Assembly (NCBI GenBank): GCA_006386115.1 | Contig: VFIW01000053.1 | Coordinates: forward strand, 62,001 to 126,000 | Direction: 5' to 3' | Origin: Globisporangium splendens | Taxonomy: Eukaryota; Oomycota; Peronosporomycetes; Pythiales; Pythiaceae | DNA: 64,000 nt | In this document: positions 42,146 to 52,970 of the stretch, one piece after another | Position numbering within the stretch: the first letter of the stretch is position 1 | How the letters are laid out: each line of letters starts with the position of its first letter | Made by a program: the position numbers and the translations under genes | The notes under the pieces: model-generated | Database searches by the model: none | Told to the model about the DNA's origin: nothing | The model's input: the letters and a program-made list of their open reading frames with translations, nothing else

Positions 42146-42967
42146 CTAGCTCTGGGGTTTTTTCTGAGGCTGTTTCTTCGGCTTCTTGTTGCGTTTCTTC
42201 TTGAGGACAATCGGTTGCGGTTGAAACGCGAACGGCGAGGACGACAACGTGGCGCCAGCTTTCGGCGCTTGGACACCATCCGGGAGCACGACGTCCATGA
42301 AGCGAACCGCGATCGCCGTGAACTCGAACGCGTGGCCAAAAAACTCGTAGTGACCGTGTGTCAAGGTGGGATTCTCATACAGGCTGGTTTCACTAGACTG
42401 AGGTACATTCGCGGTCGCGACTTCGCAGATCAGCACGGTCTTCTTCACGTCAGCCGCGACGCGAGTGAGCGCCTGCACGATCGCCCAGGGCAACTCGTGC
42501 GACTCTTTCACGTACACGATGTACTCGGAGTGGTACGCATCCGCCGCTCCACGGTAGAGCACATGGTGCGCGCCATAGTTCAAGCCCGACTTGAGCACCC
42601 AGCCCTGCTCGCGGAAATGGTACTGGACCACAAACTGTCGCTGGAATCTCGGGTGCATGGCGCTAATCGTTTCCCAAAGCTGCTGGTGCGAGCTCAGTGC
42701 ATGTGGGGCTACGAGTGCGCATCCATCTACATTGGTTGTGAGCACGTAGAAGGTCTCGGCGAGCGAGAGCAGCCGCATGCGCAAGCTTGCGCCGACACCA
42801 CCTAGTCCCCCTACAGCTGCTGCATCAGGAGCAAACGGTGGCAAAGTCGCAGCAGTAGTGCCGAGCGCTCTGGACTGGTAGAACTGCCACGCAGACGCGT
42901 GCGCGTCGTCGAAATGCACGGCGATCGTCCCCGCCTGGAGCTGCTCTGCGTTCCATGTCATCGCCAT
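42146..42967 (-). CDS. TSEN2: tRNA-splicing endonuclease catalytic subunit (Sen2-type)
   Basis: Intronless, 273 residues. The C-terminal endonuclease domain contains VVQYHFREQGWVLKSGLNYGAHHVLY (catalytic Tyr), AYHSEYIVYV (catalytic His) and VAADVKKTVLICEV (catalytic Lys), the triad that cuts pre-tRNA introns. The wording GWVLKSGLNYGA fits Sen2 better than Sen34. The N-terminal half is shorter than in yeast Sen2, and the C-terminus is a Lys/Pro-rich tail (LKKKRNKKPKKQ). The start at 42967 (MAMTWN) is the first ATG of the frame; the upstream codons have only a GTG. Confidence 0.88.
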   Translation of the reverse strand: MAMTWNAEQLQAGTIAVHFDDAHASAWQFYQSRALGTTAATLPPFAPDAAAVGGLGGVGASLRMRLLSLAETFYVLTTNVDGCALVAPHALSSHQQLWETISAMHPRFQRQFVVQYHFREQGWVLKSGLNYGAHHVLYRGAADAYHSEYIVYVKESHELPWAIVQALTRVAADVKKTVLICEVATANVPQSSETSLYENPTLTHGHYEFFGHAFEFTAIAVRFMDVVLPDGVQAPKAGATLSSSPFAFQPQPIVLKKKRNKKPKKQPQKKPQS

Positions 42968-43309
42968 AGAACCAATGCCGCACAATTGGATGCAAAACCG
43001 CACTTAGAAGAACCGCACTTAAGCTGGACAAGTGAAGCCACTTCATAAATCGACTTGCTGCTTGCCTACACTCCTCTCTTGATAGCTTCGGTGATCAACG
43101 CTTCAATCCGACGCACAGACTCGATCAATTCGCTCAACGCCTTCACGAAATCGATGTTGTGATCCTCACTGGCGCTATCCGTCGATGGCGGTCGAGGTGC
43201 GATGCCTGGGTCGCTGGCAGTCGGGATACTGGAACCTCGATGGACACCAAGCACAAGTGCATTGCGGGAGTTCATGATTGCATCGCGCACCGCGAGAGCA
43301 TTCTCGGGT

Positions 43310-43512
43310 GCAACCAAATCCCGGTGTTGATGCACGGTGTCGAGCAACTTGTCACGGACGCCGCCGACACGTATGTACTCTCAACACGGTACAACAAGGG
43401 AGGGTTTTACGAGAAATGTGGCTACCAGTGCATCAACGATGAGATCTACGTCGAAAGAACCGTGGATCACTGCTTGATGACGAAAAAGCGCGAGGGCGAC
43501 CGCCTGCTATAG
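43310..43512 (+). pseudogene. possible GNAT acetyltransferase 3' remnant
   Basis: VEQLVTDAADTYVLSTRYNKGGFYEKCGYQ resembles the last strand-helix-strand of GNAT N-acetyltransferases, where a hydrophobic strand precedes FYEKxGY. The frame ends at 43512 and no acetyl-CoA-binding loop is found upstream in any frame. An overlapping 93-codon minus-strand frame (43347-43066) is an alternative. Low confidence. Confidence 0.25.
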
Positions 43513-45258
43513 ATCAGTCAGCAACATGTACAGCATGTTATATGCAATAAAACAGTGTTCCACGCACCTGTGTTATGGATCTCGCCTCGTCACTATCTCC
43601 TTCGTGAAACGGTGGACTGCGTATAGTGTTCCGATTTCAGGGGTGGATTTCGACCACGCACTCAAACTGTGGTGTATAAAGTCACGGATCGCATTCAGGG
43701 ACACACCAGCGGGAACTTGGAGAGTGCGAAAGCCTTCGCACTTGATGGCTTCAAGCACGATGGCACACATCGCAGAGCACAGTGGTCAGCATTTGTTACC
43801 TGTGCAAGCTCGCCTATGAACGAACAACAACAGTTGATCCAGAAGCCAATCAATTTGGTGCACGTGACGAGCAGCGAGAGGACTTCATGGGCAAATTACT
43901 CGACTGCATGAGGCGCAGCTTTCAGCTCGCCACCGACAAAGTCGCTTCTAACCAGCACTGAACTGCTACGCGTTTCAGAGTTCCTTTTCCTGTCGGTTTG
44001 CCGCGCTGGCACAAGTCCACGGCCATAGTGAATTGATCGATTGCTTCAACAAAAGGTGGCATTTGCGTAATGCTGTCTGACAACTTCCCAGCAATTATAG
44101 ATCAGTTGGACATATAGTTCATCAACACTCTCGACTCTATCTCTTACGGTCATGATCCAGCTCACACGTCTCGTCTCTCTTGCGGCCATTCTTTGCAAAG
44201 AAGCGTCTCGGAACAATGCATGCATCTTCAATGGCTAATAGGATATCAAAGTGGAGAGAAAAGTAGGTTTATTGAACTATTACTGAAACGAGTTTGCCTA
44301 CAGAATCTTCTGGAAGATATCTGGGAAACAGATCAGCCGCTACTCTCTTACATGTCGACTGAGGTTAATGCATGGTACTTGGTGCGTCGATGGACGCACC
44401 TGTACCTTGGCTGCCTCTGGGCCATCGTTGGAGGATAATCTCTTTGCGATGAAGAGTGAGGAGACAACACACTCGCACTTCATGTCATTGGAAATTCGGG
44501 CTTTTGTGATGCACATAACTTTCGCATACGAGAGTGGAACGCCAATATGCTGTCTGCTATGCGATGGAGCGGAATGGAAACTTGGTGCTTCTCTTGTAGA
44601 CAAGAAACGCACTCTGGTAGCTACGAGATGGAGCGGACTGGACTGGCGAGAGACTTTGCTGGTTGACAAATGAGCACAATCACTCTGACTGCTACCAACA
44701 AAGCTGGAGAACATGGTGCTTAGACGAAGGAGAGTGCAGCCCAAACACTCGGACAGCTGCACTGCAGCTGGCTGGAATCAGACAAAGGATAGAAAGACTT
44801 TTGTCATTATTCTTCTATTTTTTCTCAATTTTCTTCTCCACACTGCTTCGCAAAATATTCCTCCAGCATCCATCCGAAAGCCGCGTAAACAGGAGACTTT
44901 CTTCCTTTGAGCACGTTTGAACTGGACTGAATGGAGGATGGACTGGACAGTATTTTCCTTCTATTTTTTAGTGTATAGAAGTGTGGCGTTTCGTGAGTCC
45001 GGAGAGTTGTGTCCGGTGGGTTGACCCATTCGTTCAATAAGAAAGCACTGGCTGCTGTTTGTGCCTGAGACCAGAAACCAAAGTCATAAAAATGTTGTGG
45101 GTGATGGATTGTATCGATATCACCCTGAACAACTGAATGGAGAATTGGATCGCGCAACAATCGTTCACCAAGGCTGATACCCTCACAAGAAAATTTACCA
45201 CAAAGAAGACAAGCGAGACAAATTGCGAGCGTGCGTGAACAGTCGACGAACAAGAAGT
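43513..45258. other. gene-poor region before the ankyrin-kinase gene
   Basis: About 1.7 kb with only short, unsupported open frames on both strands. AT-rich stretches with poly-T tracts occur near 44810-44840 and 44955-44970. The stretch just before 45259 is the 5' flank of the ankyrin-kinase gene. Confidence 0.45.
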
Positions 45259-48200
45259 ATGGCTACAGGCTTCAAGACTGCTACTACAGGCGCGAATACG
45301 ACTGACGTCAACGAACGCACTCCCCTCTGTGATGCGTCTAGACAAGGTCCTCATGACTTGGTTAGTGACAGTGACGTGACATCGTTGTACATAGCTTCCA
45401 AATATGGCCACGTTGAAGTGGTGAGTGAACTATTGAAGAATGGTGCGAGCGTGGACATGGCCAACAATAACGGGTGGACATCGTTGATGATTGCTTCCCA
45501 GAATGGCCACGTTGAAGTGTTGATTGAGCTATTGAAGAATGGTGCGAGCGTGGACATGGCCAACAATGATGGCTGGACATCGTTGATGATTGCTTCCTTC
45601 AATGGCCACGTTGAAGTGTTGATTGAGCTATTGAAGAATGGTGCGAGCGTGGACATGGCCAACAATAACGGGTGGACATCGTTGTACATCGCTTCCAAAA
45701 AAGGCCACGTTGAAGTGTTGATTGAGCTATTGAAGAATGGTGCGAGCGTGGACATGGCCAACAATGATGGCTGGACATCGTTGATGATTGCTTCCTTCAA
45801 TGGCCACGTTGAAGTGTTGATTGAGCTATTGAAGAATGGTGCGAGCGTGGACATGGCCAAGAATGATGGCGCGACATCGTTGATGATTGCTTCCCAGAAT
45901 GGCCACGTTGAAGTGTTGATTGAGCTATTGAAGGAAGGTGCGAGCGTGGACATGGCCAAGAATGATGGCTGGACATCGTTGATGATTGCTTCCGAAAATG
46001 GCCACGTTGAAGTGTTGATTGAGCTATTGAAGAATGGTGCGAGCGTGGACATGGCCGGCAATGATGGCTGGACATCGTTGATGATTGCTTCCTTCAATGG
46101 CCACGTTGAAGTGTTGATTGAGCTATTGAAGAATGGTGCGAGCGTGGACATGGCCAACAATGATGGCTGGACATCGTTGATGATTGCTTCCCAGAATGGC
46201 CACGTTGAAGTGTTGATTGAGCTATTGAAGAATGGTGCGAGCGTGGACATGGCCAACAATAATGGCTGGACATCGTTGATGATTGCTTCCTTCAATGGCC
46301 ACGTTGAAGTGTTGATTGAGCTATTGAAGAATGGTGCGAGCGTGGACATGGCCGACAATGATGGCGCGACATCGTTGATGATTGCTTCCCAGAATGGCCA
46401 CGTTGAAGTGTTGAGTGAACTATTGAAGGAAGGTGCGAGCGTGGACATGGCCAACAATAACGGGTGGACATCGTTGATGATTGCTTCCTTCAATGGCCAC
46501 GTTGAAGTGTTGATTGAGCTATTGAAGAATGGTGCGAGCGTGGACATGGCCAACAATAACGGGTGGACANNNNNNNNNNNNNNNNNNNNNNNNNNNNNNN
46601 NNNNNNNNNNNNNNNNNNNNNNNNNNNNNNNNNNNNNNNNNNNNNNNNNNNNNNNNNNNNNNNNNNNNNNNNNNNNNNNNNNNNNNNNNNNNNNNNNNNN
46701 NNNNNNNNNNNNNNNNNNNNNNNNNNNNNNNNNNNNNNNNNNNNNNNNNNNNNNNNNNNNNNNNNNNNNNNNNNNNNNNNNNNNNNNNNNNNNNNNNNNN
46801 NNNNNNNNNNNNNNNNNNNNNNNNNNNNNNNNNNNNNNNNNNNNNNNNNNNNNNNNNNNNNNNNNNNNNNNNNNNNNNNNNNNNNNNNNNNNNNNNNNNN
46901 NNNNNNNNNNNNNNNNNNNNNNNNNNNNNNNNNNNNNNNNNNNNNNNNNNNNNNNNNNNNNNNNNNNNNNNNNNNNNNNNNNNNNNNNNNNNNNNNNNNN
47001 NNNNNNNNNNNNNNNNNNNNNNNNNNNNNNNNNNNNNNNNNNNNNNNNNNNNNNNNNNNNNNNNNNNTGGCCACGTTGAAGTGTTGATTGAGCTATTGAA
47101 GAATGGTGCAAGCGTGGATGTGGGCACAAACGATGGCTGGACATCGTTGATGATTGCTTCCAAAAATGGTCACGTTGAAGTGGTGACTGAGCTATTGAAG
47201 AATGGTGCAATAGTGGACATGGCCGACAATAATTACGTTACATCGCTGTACATCGCTTCCCAAAATGGCCACGTTGAAGTGGTGAGTGAGCTATTGAAGA
47301 ATGGTGCAAACATGGACATGGCCGACAATAGAGGCTGGACACCGTTGTACATCGCTTCCCAATATGGTCACGTTGAAGTGTTGAGTGAGCTATTGAAGAA
47401 TGGTGCGAGTGCTGTCGTGTCCAACGGCTTGACGCCGTTGCAAGTTGCGGCTCGAAATGGTCACGTGAAAGTTGTCGAGATGCTTTTTCCAAGCTCCGTA
47501 GGTATGGGTGATTCGTGTACCGAAACGAGAATGGCTCTACATCTTGCAGCACAAGAAGGACACGATATGGTCCTCGATGTGTTTTTGACGAAAGGGGTAT
47601 TGCCCGACACAAGAGACGAAGAAGGAAACACACCACTCATATCGGCTTGTCGAAACGGCCACTGGCAAGCTGCGCAACGGCTGCTAAAAAGCAACGCTTC
47701 TCTCTCTGCAATCAACAAAGCTGGCGAGTCGGCTTTGCTTGCAGCTGCTTCGGCAGGATCTATTGAGTTTACAGCTGCACTCATCCAAGCGGGAGCGTGT
47801 CCGCACATTCGTGCTACGAATGGAGACACGATTCTGGTTATCGTTGCCAAAAGGAATTTGAAGGACATGGTGATCCAACTGCTCGAGGCTGGGTATTTGA
47901 CACCTCTCATCACACCAGAATCCGGTGTGTCTCTGCTTGAAGGAACGCTGCAAACGCTGCGAGAATACAGTGAGAACGTTTACGAGTTTGAAGCACTGTG
48001 GCGAAGCGTTGCAGACCGACTCACACGACTTTTCGAGCAACTTGAGACTGAAGACGATGTGCATCGAGATATGCTCCACCAGTGCGTCATGGTCATATTC
48101 CGGTTCATCAGAGTGAAAACGCTGTGTGAGACCAGAAGCATCTACTCGCGTTTTGTCGTCACCCGTAATATCGTGGGTCGCCTTCGCGATTTGCACACTG

Positions 48201-50731
48201 AAATGTCGTTCTTACAGCAAAAAATCAAGTCTGCTGCAACCGATGAGGCATCGCAACAATGGGCAGTCAAGTGGGAAAGTGACGAGACTGATTTGATGTC
48301 CGCGTTCCAGGAAGCCATCGATACCGACACGAGTCTCTCCCCTCGCGGGCTCGACGAGTCTGAACGAGTCGAAGCAGTGACTCTCCTTCAACACGAGCTA
48401 AAAGTGCACAGCGACAAATACACTCCTGAAATGCTGCAACTCTTGGAGCGCGCCTTGTGTCAAGTGTCACAAAAATCTGTCTCAGATGAAAACGACGACG
48501 GTCCGGATTGGTTCATACCTCCTCATGAGCTCGATATTGTTCAAGTTGAAAGCAAGTCAAGTTCACGTAAACATCGCGCAAATCACGCGACTTCTGCTCA
48601 GTGGCTAAACTCTATGGTCAAAGTGAGTGAGTTTCGGGTGGACCAAGCCAAGTTCATTAATGCTGTGGATCAGTGGGTGTTTCTGAGTCACCCAAACGTG
48701 GTGAAGCTGTTCGGAGCAACTCATCTGCAATACCCGTACACAGCCGCCTTTGAGAGTGCGGCTCATACCAGTCTGCTTGACTACTTGCGACTGGACGGAA
48801 ATCGACGGTTCCTGTGGCAAAAGCTCCACGAAGTTGCGCTTGGACTCAAGTACCTGCACGACCGCGGGATTATTCTGGAGTACTTAAATTGCGAGCACGT
48901 ATGGGTTGGAACTGGTGGCACAGCGAAGATCAATGGATTTGGAATCGGAATGCAGGAGGATTACGAAGGAATCGAAGGAGTCCGTTGGCGATCGCCCGAG
49001 GCTCTACGCGGCGGCAAGACATCAGTTGTGTCCAATGTTTACTCGCTTGCTGTATTCATCTACGAATCAGTGACTGGAGAAGCCCCCTGGATCAACGAAA
49101 AAGATAGACGCGTTGCTGCAATGGTGAAAGCAGGTTACCGTCCAGAAATACCAGACATGTGTGGGAGACCTGTGATCGACTTGGCAGATCGAATGTGGTG
49201 TGCAGATCCAACGAGAAGAATGAATCTGGCAACAGTGATTGAGCATCTAAAACAACTGGGAGAGTTGAGGTTGCAGCCTGAGAGTGTGCCGGCTGGTCCA
49301 CCAGTCCTGACAAGTCATCGAGTTGATATTGAGACGTATCTATTTCCCGAATTCGGCTCCACTTTGCCCGTGGCTTTGGATAAGGTGGAATCCAAATGTC
49401 GAATGTGGCCTGCCTCCCAAGATTCCGTGCTGCACATCAACAAACGTTTACGCAATGTGTTTGATTTGCTTCGACAACAACACAAGACGCCGAACGATTT
49501 CGCAGTCAAGAAATTCTGTCAAGTACTACGAAGTTTAGATCGACTCGTGCGCACAGCTCTCAGCGAAAAATCCGTGCTACAGCGAGCCAAAAGTCAAGTC
49601 GTGGGGATCCAACACGACCTGTTTCACCGAGATATCGATGAGATTCTTGATATACTCTCGATTTCAACCGATAATGATCCCGTACACAAATGGACTGAAC
49701 AACTCGCAACTCGCGACAGAGACGTCAAGAATCTGAAAAGTGTCATCAACCGATTACAAAAGCAATCAGCGGTGGCTCAAGGGGCGGTGAAAATCCTCCG
49801 CTTTGATTCAGAAACCGTGAACAAAAGATTCCAGTCGGTTGACCGGAGTGCGCTTAATGTAAGTGAACCCCAACTCTGGCCGTGGTTTATTCCGACACAT
49901 CAGCTCAAGTACGATCGAGGTCATTCAATCGGAACCGGTGCCTTTGGCGACGTGTACAAAGCCACATGGCTTGGGACGTCCGTTGTGATTAAATTCATGG
50001 GGTACGAAGCCGATGGAGACGCGTACAACCGCGAGCTGTTTTACCACGAGTTGCAAGTGTGGTTTCCTCTCAATCACCCGCATGTGATCAGACTGTTTGG
50101 TGCGTGTCACGTTGGGAAGCGCTTTTTCGCGTGCGAGTACGCAGGAAACGGAACGCTTGATGGTTTTTTGAGAAAAGGCGACAACAGCACCAAGAAATGG
50201 CGCAAACTATACCAGGTTGCGCTCGGTTTGCAATACTTGCATTCGCTGAACATCGTCCATAACGATTTGAAGTGCGACAATGTTTTGATCGGAGCCAATG
50301 AAGACGCGAAGATCACGGATTTCGGGTTGAGCTGTATCCCAAACAGCGCAGAAGTGAAAATTGAAGCAAAGAAAATGGGAGCAGTCCAGTGGAAGTCGCC
50401 CGAGTATCTGCGTGGAGAGCGATTGACTGTTGCATCAGATCTGTATGGGTTCGGTATGTGCATCCTGGAAGCAGTGAGTGGCGATTATCCATGGGGCAGC
50501 ATGATAGATGCGGCAGTTCGCTTCCAGGTGCTGAGAGGCATCCTTCCTCAGGCTGCGCTCCAATGTTTGGATGGTTCAGAACGCGCTCTCGTCGAGATGA
50601 TCTGTGCGCCGATTCCATCGGAGCGTATTAAAATCTCGTTGGTCGTTGAGAAGCTGGACGAGTTCGCGAAGCTTGAGGCTGTTGCGATCACAGCGACGGC
50701 AAACTCGCCATTCGATGTTCCTGCATCGTAA
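45259..50731 (+). CDS. ankyrin-repeat / pseudokinase / TKL-type protein kinase
   Basis: After about 40 residues, twelve ankyrin repeats of 33 residues precede the assembly gap and about nine more follow it, progressively diverging. A helical segment (about 47930-48480) leads to two kinase-like domains. Domain 1 (about 48505-49270) keeps SHPNVVKLFGA and RWRSPEALRGG, but has no glycine loop, HRD is replaced by LEYLNCEHV and DFG by NGFG, so it is a pseudokinase. Domain 2 (about 49880-50680) has GTGAFGDVYKA, VVIKF, HNDLKCDNVL (Asn for Arg in HRD), ITDFGLS and WKSPEYL, and should be active. A linker of about 200 residues separates them. Ankyrin-TKL kinases are expanded in oomycetes. No signal peptide or membrane helix is visible. 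The two sides of the gap are in different frames only because the N count is an estimate. Confidence 0.9.
45379..46566 (+). repeat. tandem array of twelve near-identical 99-bp units (ankyrin coding)
   Basis: Exactly 12 x 99 bp is read directly. The core GGCCACGTTGAAGTG, then GAGCTATTGAAGAATGGTGC, is repeated with almost no synonymous change. Variation is confined to a few positions, mostly the residue triplet before Gly-His (QN, FN, EN, KK, KY) and the turn (NNNG, NNDG, KNDG, AGND). Confidence 0.95.
46570..47067. other. assembly gap (498 N) inside the ankyrin array
   Basis: Run of N. Matching the repeat phase on both sides requires a true length of 23 + 99k bases; 498 does not satisfy this, so it is an estimated gap size. 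Confidence 0.98.
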
Positions 50732-51159
50732 ATGCCTATATTCCTGCATGACCTAGTATCGCATAACAATAACAAAAGTGCTTTTCTTCTTGCTTGATGC
50801 TTCAGACTGCCTTATACTTGACTGTGTAGGATTTTGAGTGCAGCGTGGGTTCGTGGCTTCGACTGCCTGTGAAGGCTGTGTGAGCCACGAGGCATCATTG
50901 TAGGGAGCGTTCCCGTCTCACAGCTTCAGTTTCCTCCGATATCGAACATGTTTTCCTTCGACAGGTGTAATCAAAGATCATAGCTGTGTAGATCTTTTAG
51001 TGTGATGCATATCTCACACAATACACAGCGTACATGAGCTTCGAGATGGTGCATGTGTGTTTGCATTTGGTCCTGCAAACTTTGTGCTTCACACGCACTG
51101 CGTTTTCCAGTAAAGTACTTGTATGAAAAAGAAGCATGAATACGAGCCTTACTCAAAAA
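50732..51159. other. intergenic region between convergent genes
   Basis: About 430 bases of 3' flanks of the kinase gene (+) and the metallophosphatase (-). No supported gene or element. Confidence 0.5.
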
Positions 51160-52565
51160 TCAACACTCTTCCCCCTTAGAACCATCTTTCGAGATGAACC
51201 AGCAGTGGCTGACTTGACCACCTCCCTTGACGGTGTCCGCGGAGCTTTCCTTGAACTGCCAGGTGTCGTCAAACGTGATGAACTGCAGCTTCATCTGCTG
51301 CTTGCCAAAGTACAGCTCAAAGATGCCGTACGGGGTGTCGTGGCCGATCTAGACCGTGTTGATATTGGTCGCGTTATCTTGAGGTCCGCCGATACTCTCC
51401 GACTGGATGCCGCCGCTTGTGCCGTTCGTGACGAAATGAGTCTTGAAATCACCATATTCGTGGCTTTCGGCGTGCGTGTGGCTATTCATAAAGAGATGCA
51501 CACCTGTGGCTGCGAGCACGTTGTTCCATTCTTGCATTATCGGTGGTGCTATGTGGAAATGCGGATAGTAATGCGAGTTCACAACCTTCCACGTCGCTGT
51601 CGATGCCTTGGCGTCGCGAAAGAGTTGGCGCAGCGAATCCGCCTGCCACTCCTCCAGCTTTGCCAAGCAGGCGCCAATCATGTTAGTGTGACCTCCGGCA
51701 CACAAAGGGTGGCCACGACCAACATTGTTGCAGCTGGCATCGCCGCCGTATTTTGTCTCGTACCCGTAGCAGTGGCAGCAGATTTGCTCCTCACCGTGGA
51801 CCGTCACGGCATTCGCATCGACGTTGAAAATGTCAACCGTCGCCCCAGTGTCGGCGTCTTTGATGATCTCGACGTAGTATCGAGCGGGCATCTGCCAGCG
51901 ATCGTTGTATGGACTCTTGTACCCGCTTTGACGCGTAAACTCCTCGTCCAGTTGCTTGAGCAAATCGGCTTTGCTTGTGCACTCAACAAACTGGTTGTCC
52001 CACTTCCCGCAGATGAACATTGCACCGCCGTAATCGTGATTGACCGCGACATTCACCCACTTGACATCGATCAGCGAATCTCGGTTGTAGTACGCTTCGA
52101 ACGAGTTCTGGAACCGGTATGCGACGTCATCCGACCCGAGGCCATTCCAATAGAAATTGTCCCTGGTCATAATGCAATCAGCGAACAGCATATTAGCCTC
52201 GCAGTACCATAAGTCTTGCTAATAACAGTAAGGTTGTGTGTGCACTCCACTTACCCATGGCCGGTGATAACTTTTGGATTGAGCTTCTTCGCTGAAAGCG
52301 AGAGCAGGTGCACGACACTTTGCTGCGCCTGCTGGTCTTTGTAGTACTCGGCATTGCCAACTCCAGTGGAACGGTATCGATTGCAGCAAGAGCCCAGACC
52401 CAGATCCACTCCCCAGTCGCCAATCACAAGCGCATGCAACGAGTATGTTGCCGTTTTGTCGACAATTAGCGATGGTGTCGTCGTCGCAGTAGGAGTCGCT
52501 GTCGTAGAAGTCGGAGTCGGAGCCGTCGCCGATGGTGCTGGTGGCGATGTCGATGCTGGTGAAGG
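51160..52565 (-). pseudogene. PAP-like metallophosphatase, split by LINE insertion and nonsense codon
   Basis: Exon 52565-52255 has a Ser/Thr/Pro-rich linker, then ALVIGDWGVDLG (motif I). A 92-nt intron leads to 52162, where GDNFYWNGL (motif II), VNHDYGG (GNHD variant), HYYPHFH and NSHTH give the remaining metal-binding motifs of calcineurin-like acid phosphatases. A TAG at 51351-51349 follows NTV, but the same frame continues with well-conserved sequence (PYGIFELYFGKQQMKLQF ... HCWFISKDG) to a TGA at 51160. The 5' end is separated from upstream sequence by a 391-bp LINE fragment. On the minus strand the frame is open up to both copies of the target-site duplication, so the original exon probably continued to about 53129, where MKLCAVVPLTW could start a signal peptide. 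Such phosphatases are common, often secreted or membrane-anchored, in oomycetes. Confidence 0.75.
52552..52565. repeat. target-site duplication, left copy
   Basis: GATGCTGGTGAAGG matches the right copy GATGCTGGCGAAGG at 52957-52970 in 13 of 14 positions. The two copies exactly flank the LINE fragment. Confidence 0.7.
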
Positions 52566-52956
52566 TGGTACCACCACTACCGTGCCTTCAACAAGATGGC
52601 GGACTCAGCCGCCAACCTAGCCATGGACACCAGAACCTCAACGCAGGTCCACTTCCCAACTCATCGAGCTGCTTGCAACAATCTCACCCAGGATCTTGAC
52701 AATGACGTCATGCATTGGCTTATGAGAAGTTCGGAAGACCCAAGGTCATTGGACAACACAAGGCAGCCTCACATAGGACCAAGAGAACATGCCATCCTGG
52801 TCAAAGATTATTTAGCAGTTCGAGGTGATCTAGTGCAATCCGCGCTGTAGACACATTTACACTCCTAGATGAAATTCGTAATGAAGATTAGTTAGGAGAA
52901 TGGATATTGTAGGTCACGAAGATGAACCTAAATATACCTCACCTTATAAAGATAAA
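52566..52956 (+). mobile_element. 5'-truncated LINE 3' fragment
   Basis: About 390 bp that matches the 3' end of the longer element at 59741-60118 with only scattered differences. It carries the last part of the RNase H domain (NKMADSAANLAM), an intact frame to the TAG at 52849, the 3' UTR, and an AT-rich TATAAAGATAAA tail. Truncation at the 5' side plus a 14-bp duplication is the classic outcome of target-primed reverse transcription. It interrupts the metallophosphatase exon. Confidence 0.85.
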
Positions 52957-52970
52957 GATGCTGGCGAAGG
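52957..52970. repeat. target-site duplication, right copy
   Basis: GATGCTGGCGAAGG directly follows the AT-rich tail of the LINE fragment. See the left copy at 52552-52565. Confidence 0.7.

Noticed and set aside
45379..47411. CRISPR-like array of regular repeats
   Set aside because: The 99-bp periodicity is in-frame ankyrin coding sequence with no distinct spacers, in a eukaryotic context.
51136..52212. 358-codon plus-strand open frame
   Set aside because: Antisense of the metallophosphatase, which shows clear conserved motifs on the minus strand.
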